From Octadecabacter temperatus (GTDB lineage: Bacteria; Pseudomonadota; Alphaproteobacteria; Rhodobacterales; Rhodobacteraceae): DNA of 64,000 nucleotides. The stretch covers positions 3,169,069 through 3,233,068 of the forward strand of contig NZ_CP012160.1 of the NCBI RefSeq assembly GCF_001187845.1, given 5' to 3'. Every line of letters begins with the position of its first letter. The first letter of the stretch is position 1. Below the pieces are notes generated by a model. The model worked only from the letters and a program-made list of their open reading frames with translations, was not told the origin of the DNA and searched no databases. The position numbers and the translations under genes are program-made. Positions 61,845 to 64,000 of this stretch are shown piece by piece.

Positions 61845-63155
61845 CTACGTTATATAGTGCAGCCGGTCGAAGGTCTCGCGCCATTCGCGTACGCGCGGGG
61901 CCATCACGCTAGGGTCGTTGCTGCCCAGCGCCTCCGTGATCAGGTCAGCCATTTGGTCGACGTGTTCTATGTCGACACCCCAGCGCACCAATTCGGGCGT
62001 GCCGATGCGCAGCCCGTTCATGTCACCAGCCACGGCATCAATCGGCAACCCAATCCCACAAGCGAGAAAGCCAGCCTTGTACAGCTGTTTTGAAACGGCC
62101 TGTCCACCGCCATACGCCGCCGCACGAACTGCAAACTGGTGGCTCGACGTCGCACCATTCGCCGTTTCAAACACGGGAACACCACGCGTCTTCAACGCGA
62201 CCGCTAGCCCCTGTGCAACTTCAATCATCTTGGCGGCGTAGGCTTGCCCGTGGTCGCGCCAATCGAGCATGGTTACAGCCATCGCAGCAGATTTCGCTGC
62301 ATCAAAATTCGCCGTCATTCCTGGAAACGCGATCGCGTCAAAGGCTTCGGCCATCTCTGGATCATTGGTCACAATCAAACCGCCTGCAGGCCCACCGAGG
62401 GACTTATAGGTCGACATCGTCATGAAATGCGCGCCCTCAGCCAACGGATCACGCCACGCCTTGCCCGCAATAATCCCACATTGGTGCGCGGCATCAAACA
62501 TCACCTTTGCTCCGACGGCATCCGCGACGGCACGGATTTCGCGCACCGGATGCTCATCAAGGTTCAAACTCGAACCCACCGTTATCAGCTTGGGCTTTTC
62601 CTTTTGCGCCAATGCCATCAGCGCATCCGCATCAATCGTATACCCATCGACTAGAACGGGCGCCTCAACCGTGCGCAGCCCGAACAACCCAGCGCATCCT
62701 GCCAGATGGTGTGTTACATGTCCGCCAACCGACGCGGGTGGCGCGATGATCGTATCGCCAGCCTTACAGGTCGCCATAAACCCATAAAGGTTAGCAATCG
62801 CGCCTGACGGCACCCGGATTTCCGCAAACTGCGCGTCAAACACCTCGGCGCAAAGCGTTGCGGTGATGACTTCGATTTCTTCAATCGCCTCCAACCCCAT
62901 CTCATACTTGTCACCAGGGTACCCAAGTGACGGACGCGACCCGATCCCAGACGCCAACATCGCCTCGGCGCGGGGGTTCATAACATTGGTCGCTGGGTTT
63001 AGATTGAAACAGGCCTTTTCGTGGATGTCGCGATTCTCAAACACAAGCGCATCCAAACGCTCTAACACGCTATTTGAACTTCCGACCTGTTTAGCGATGG
63101 CTTGCACCCGTGTTTCACAATCCGCAGGTACCCAGTCTCGTTTTTGCAATGACAT
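61845..63155 (-). CDS. serine hydroxymethyltransferase-like PLP enzyme, divergent
   Basis: A 436-residue fold-type I PLP enzyme of the GlyA family. The PLP Lys is K251 in STYKSLGGPAGG (canonical GlyA has STTHKTLRGPRGG); the PLP Asp is in VMFDAAHQCGIIAG. The N-terminal SRPSLGYPGDKYEMGLEAIEEIE corresponds to the GRRYYGGC segment of GlyA but is altered. These changes suggest another substrate, for example an alpha-methylserine or related aldol reaction, rather than the main folate-cycle enzyme. The ATG at 63155 has AGGAG eight bases upstream; a GTG at 63164 is possible. A separate glyA would be expected elsewhere. Confidence 0.75.
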   Translation of the reverse strand: MSLQKRDWVPADCETRVQAIAKQVGSSNSVLERLDALVFENRDIHEKACFNLNPATNVMNPRAEAMLASGIGSRPSLGYPGDKYEMGLEAIEEIEVITATLCAEVFDAQFAEIRVPSGAIANLYGFMATCKAGDTIIAPPASVGGHVTHHLAGCAGLFGLRTVEAPVLVDGYTIDADALMALAQKEKPKLITVGSSLNLDEHPVREIRAVADAVGAKVMFDAAHQCGIIAGKAWRDPLAEGAHFMTMSTYKSLGGPAGGLIVTNDPEMAEAFDAIAFPGMTANFDAAKSAAMAVTMLDWRDHGQAYAAKMIEVAQGLAVALKTRGVPVFETANGATSSHQFAVRAAAYGGGQAVSKQLYKAGFLACGIGLPIDAVAGDMNGLRIGTPELVRWGVDIEHVDQMADLITEALGSNDPSVMAPRVREWRETFDRLHYIT

Positions 63156-63345
63156 GTTGAACACTCCTGGTTTTCACCAGCATGATCACTGGAAAAGGAT
63201 GTTTGCAATACACAACAACACGGCCTATACGCAGCGCTGAAATGCGCGTGTAGCCCGCTTTGGCTCGAATCAACCGGTTCAGTGAACCCGGCGGCTGACG
63301 TGCGTTATAGAAATTTGAACACACGAACCGAAAGAGACTGATCAC

Positions 63346-63609
63346 ATGGCAAATACTCCACAGGCTAAAAAGCGCGCGCGTCAGAACGAAGCACGTTTTC
63401 AAGTAAACAAAGCACGTCGCTCCCGTATCCGCACATTCCTGCGCAAAGCAGAAGAAGCGATTGAGGCTGGCGACAAAGACGCAGCAGCAGCAGCTGTTCG
63501 CGCTCTTCAGCCAGAATTGATGCGCGGCGTTTCCAAAGGCGTTTTCCACAAGAACACAGCGGCACGTAAGATGTCCCGCTTGAGCGCACGCGTCAAAGCA
63601 ATCGCTTAA
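63346..63609 (+). CDS. rpsT: 30S ribosomal protein S20
   Basis: An 87-residue helical ribosomal protein that binds 16S rRNA. The start [27 protein letters not shown] (key part [20 protein letters not shown]) and the C-terminal [21 protein letters not shown] are the family signature. In Rhodobacteraceae rpsT is usually next to dnaA, which would lie just past the right edge. A strong terminator follows. A purine-rich GAAAGAG sits upstream of the ATG. Confidence 0.97.
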   Translation: MANTPQAKKRARQNEARFQVNKARRSRIRTFLRKAEEAIEAGDKDAAAAAVRALQPELMRGVSKGVFHKNTAARKMSRLSARVKAIA

Positions 63610-63645
63610 TTTCGGTCTTTACCGATTCTTTAAAATTTTTAACTT

Positions 63646-63676
63646 GAGGCGGTCCAACTGGGCCGCCTTTTGTTTT
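63646..63676 (+). terminator. rho-independent terminator after rpsT
   Basis: AGGCGGTCC and GGGCCGCCT pair around AACT, followed by TTTTGTTTTT. It lies 36 bases after the rpsT stop. Confidence 0.9.
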
Positions 63677-64000
63677 TGCAGTCTCATTTATGTCAGCGCT
63701 AGCAGCGACTTTTCCTTGAGATTCAAAGGTCGATCAGATTCGTTTCATCCCCAGCCCTGTCAAGACCATCAACGCTGTTGAAATCGTACACCACACACGG
63801 CTAGTTTTGCTGAGTGATTCATTTTGTTCCTGGGGGAACGTGGGACTTTAAAACATGGAATACGTCGATTTCTACGTACTGTAGATTAGGCGCAAAACGG
63901 TCTTGGACCGGACCATGTTTTGACATTTTGGTACGTGAAGGTGTGGGAACCTTTTAGCGCATCGGGTCAACCACGCATTCTCCAGTGCCGGCTGTAAACG
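63677..64000. other. 324-bp region with no gene, probable leader of the next gene
   Basis: No reading frame of credible length is seen. There are no clear DnaA boxes (TTATCCACA type). A 5-bp hairpin CGGTC-TTG-GACCG lies at 63898-63910 and a TTGACA at 63930-63935 could be a -35 element. Synteny in Rhodobacteraceae suggests dnaA follows the right edge, so this may be its long upstream region; that is inference. Confidence 0.4.

Noticed and set aside
63677..64000. Replication origin with DnaA boxes
   Set aside because: No good TTATCCACA-type box was found in either strand; the best partial (TGTGGGAAC) is too weak.
1..64000. CRISPR arrays, insertion sequences, prophage or tRNA genes
   Set aside because: No spaced direct repeats of suitable length, no transposase or integrase frames and no tRNA-like cloverleaf noticed in the intergenic regions.

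Overview
The window looks like a chromosomal segment of a Roseobacter-group alphaproteobacterium (Rhodobacteraceae). The reasons are the gene content and order: a compact single-locus flagellar cluster with FlaF, FlbT and DUF1217 proteins; the ubiB-ubiE/mutM/enoyl-CoA hydratase/rpsT block that usually lies beside dnaA in this family; the hemD-mitofilin-hemY trio; and an HpsN-like sulfopropanediol dehydrogenase. No tRNA, rRNA, insertion sequence, prophage or CRISPR array was seen. Genes are tightly packed, with many ATGA or TAATG overlaps. All calls come from reading the sequence; no database search was run.

Layout. 1-8.8 kb holds the ahcY 3' end and terminator, an extensin-like protein, small DUF proteins, the leftward yciI-EVE and tsaD-gpsA groups, and rightward hemD-mitofilin-hemY. 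9-13.5 kb holds an hpsN-like dehydrogenase, an msrB-msrA operon and a lone hydantoinase/oxoprolinase A-type gene. 13.5-17.7 kb is a leftward ynjF-ynjB-ynjC-ynjD-like operon (lipid-head-group transferase plus ABC importer) whose leader has a perfect hairpin over the Shine-Dalgarno sequence. 17.8-24.2 kb holds a c-type cytochrome, idi, divergent glpD/glpR with a candidate GlpR operator, and a two-gene sugar-acid pathway (arabinose/galactose 1-dehydrogenase plus IlvD/Edd dehydratase). 24.4-27.7 kb is a four-gene operon of a hypothetical protein, a TPR/glycosyltransferase-like protein, a small conserved protein and an FkbM methyltransferase.

27.7-57.8 kb is the flagellar cluster: motB, flgE, flgK, flgL, flgI; leftward fliF-fliH-fliN-fliP; rightward fliL, two small genes (one MotE-like), motA, a 732-residue periplasmic TPR protein, flhA-fliR-flhB and a coiled-coil gene; leftward flgB-flgC-fliE-fliQ-flgF-flgG-flgA-flgH-fliL2; fliI; leftward flagellin-flaF-flbT-DUF1217 gene and flgJ-flgN; then fliK and flgD. 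Together they supply export gate and ATPase, rod, rings, hook, hook-filament junction, filament and stator. FliG, FliM and FliJ were not recognised, so switch parts must lie elsewhere or be unrecognised. Three intergenic regions (upstream of flgE, between fliF and fliL, upstream of flagellin) carry a TTAA-N7-TTAG box compatible with CtrA control.

57.8-64 kb holds ubiB-ubiE, mutM, an enoyl-CoA hydratase, a divergent serine hydroxymethyltransferase-like enzyme, rpsT with a strong terminator, and a 325-bp tail without a gene that probably leads to the next gene, expected from synteny to be dnaA.
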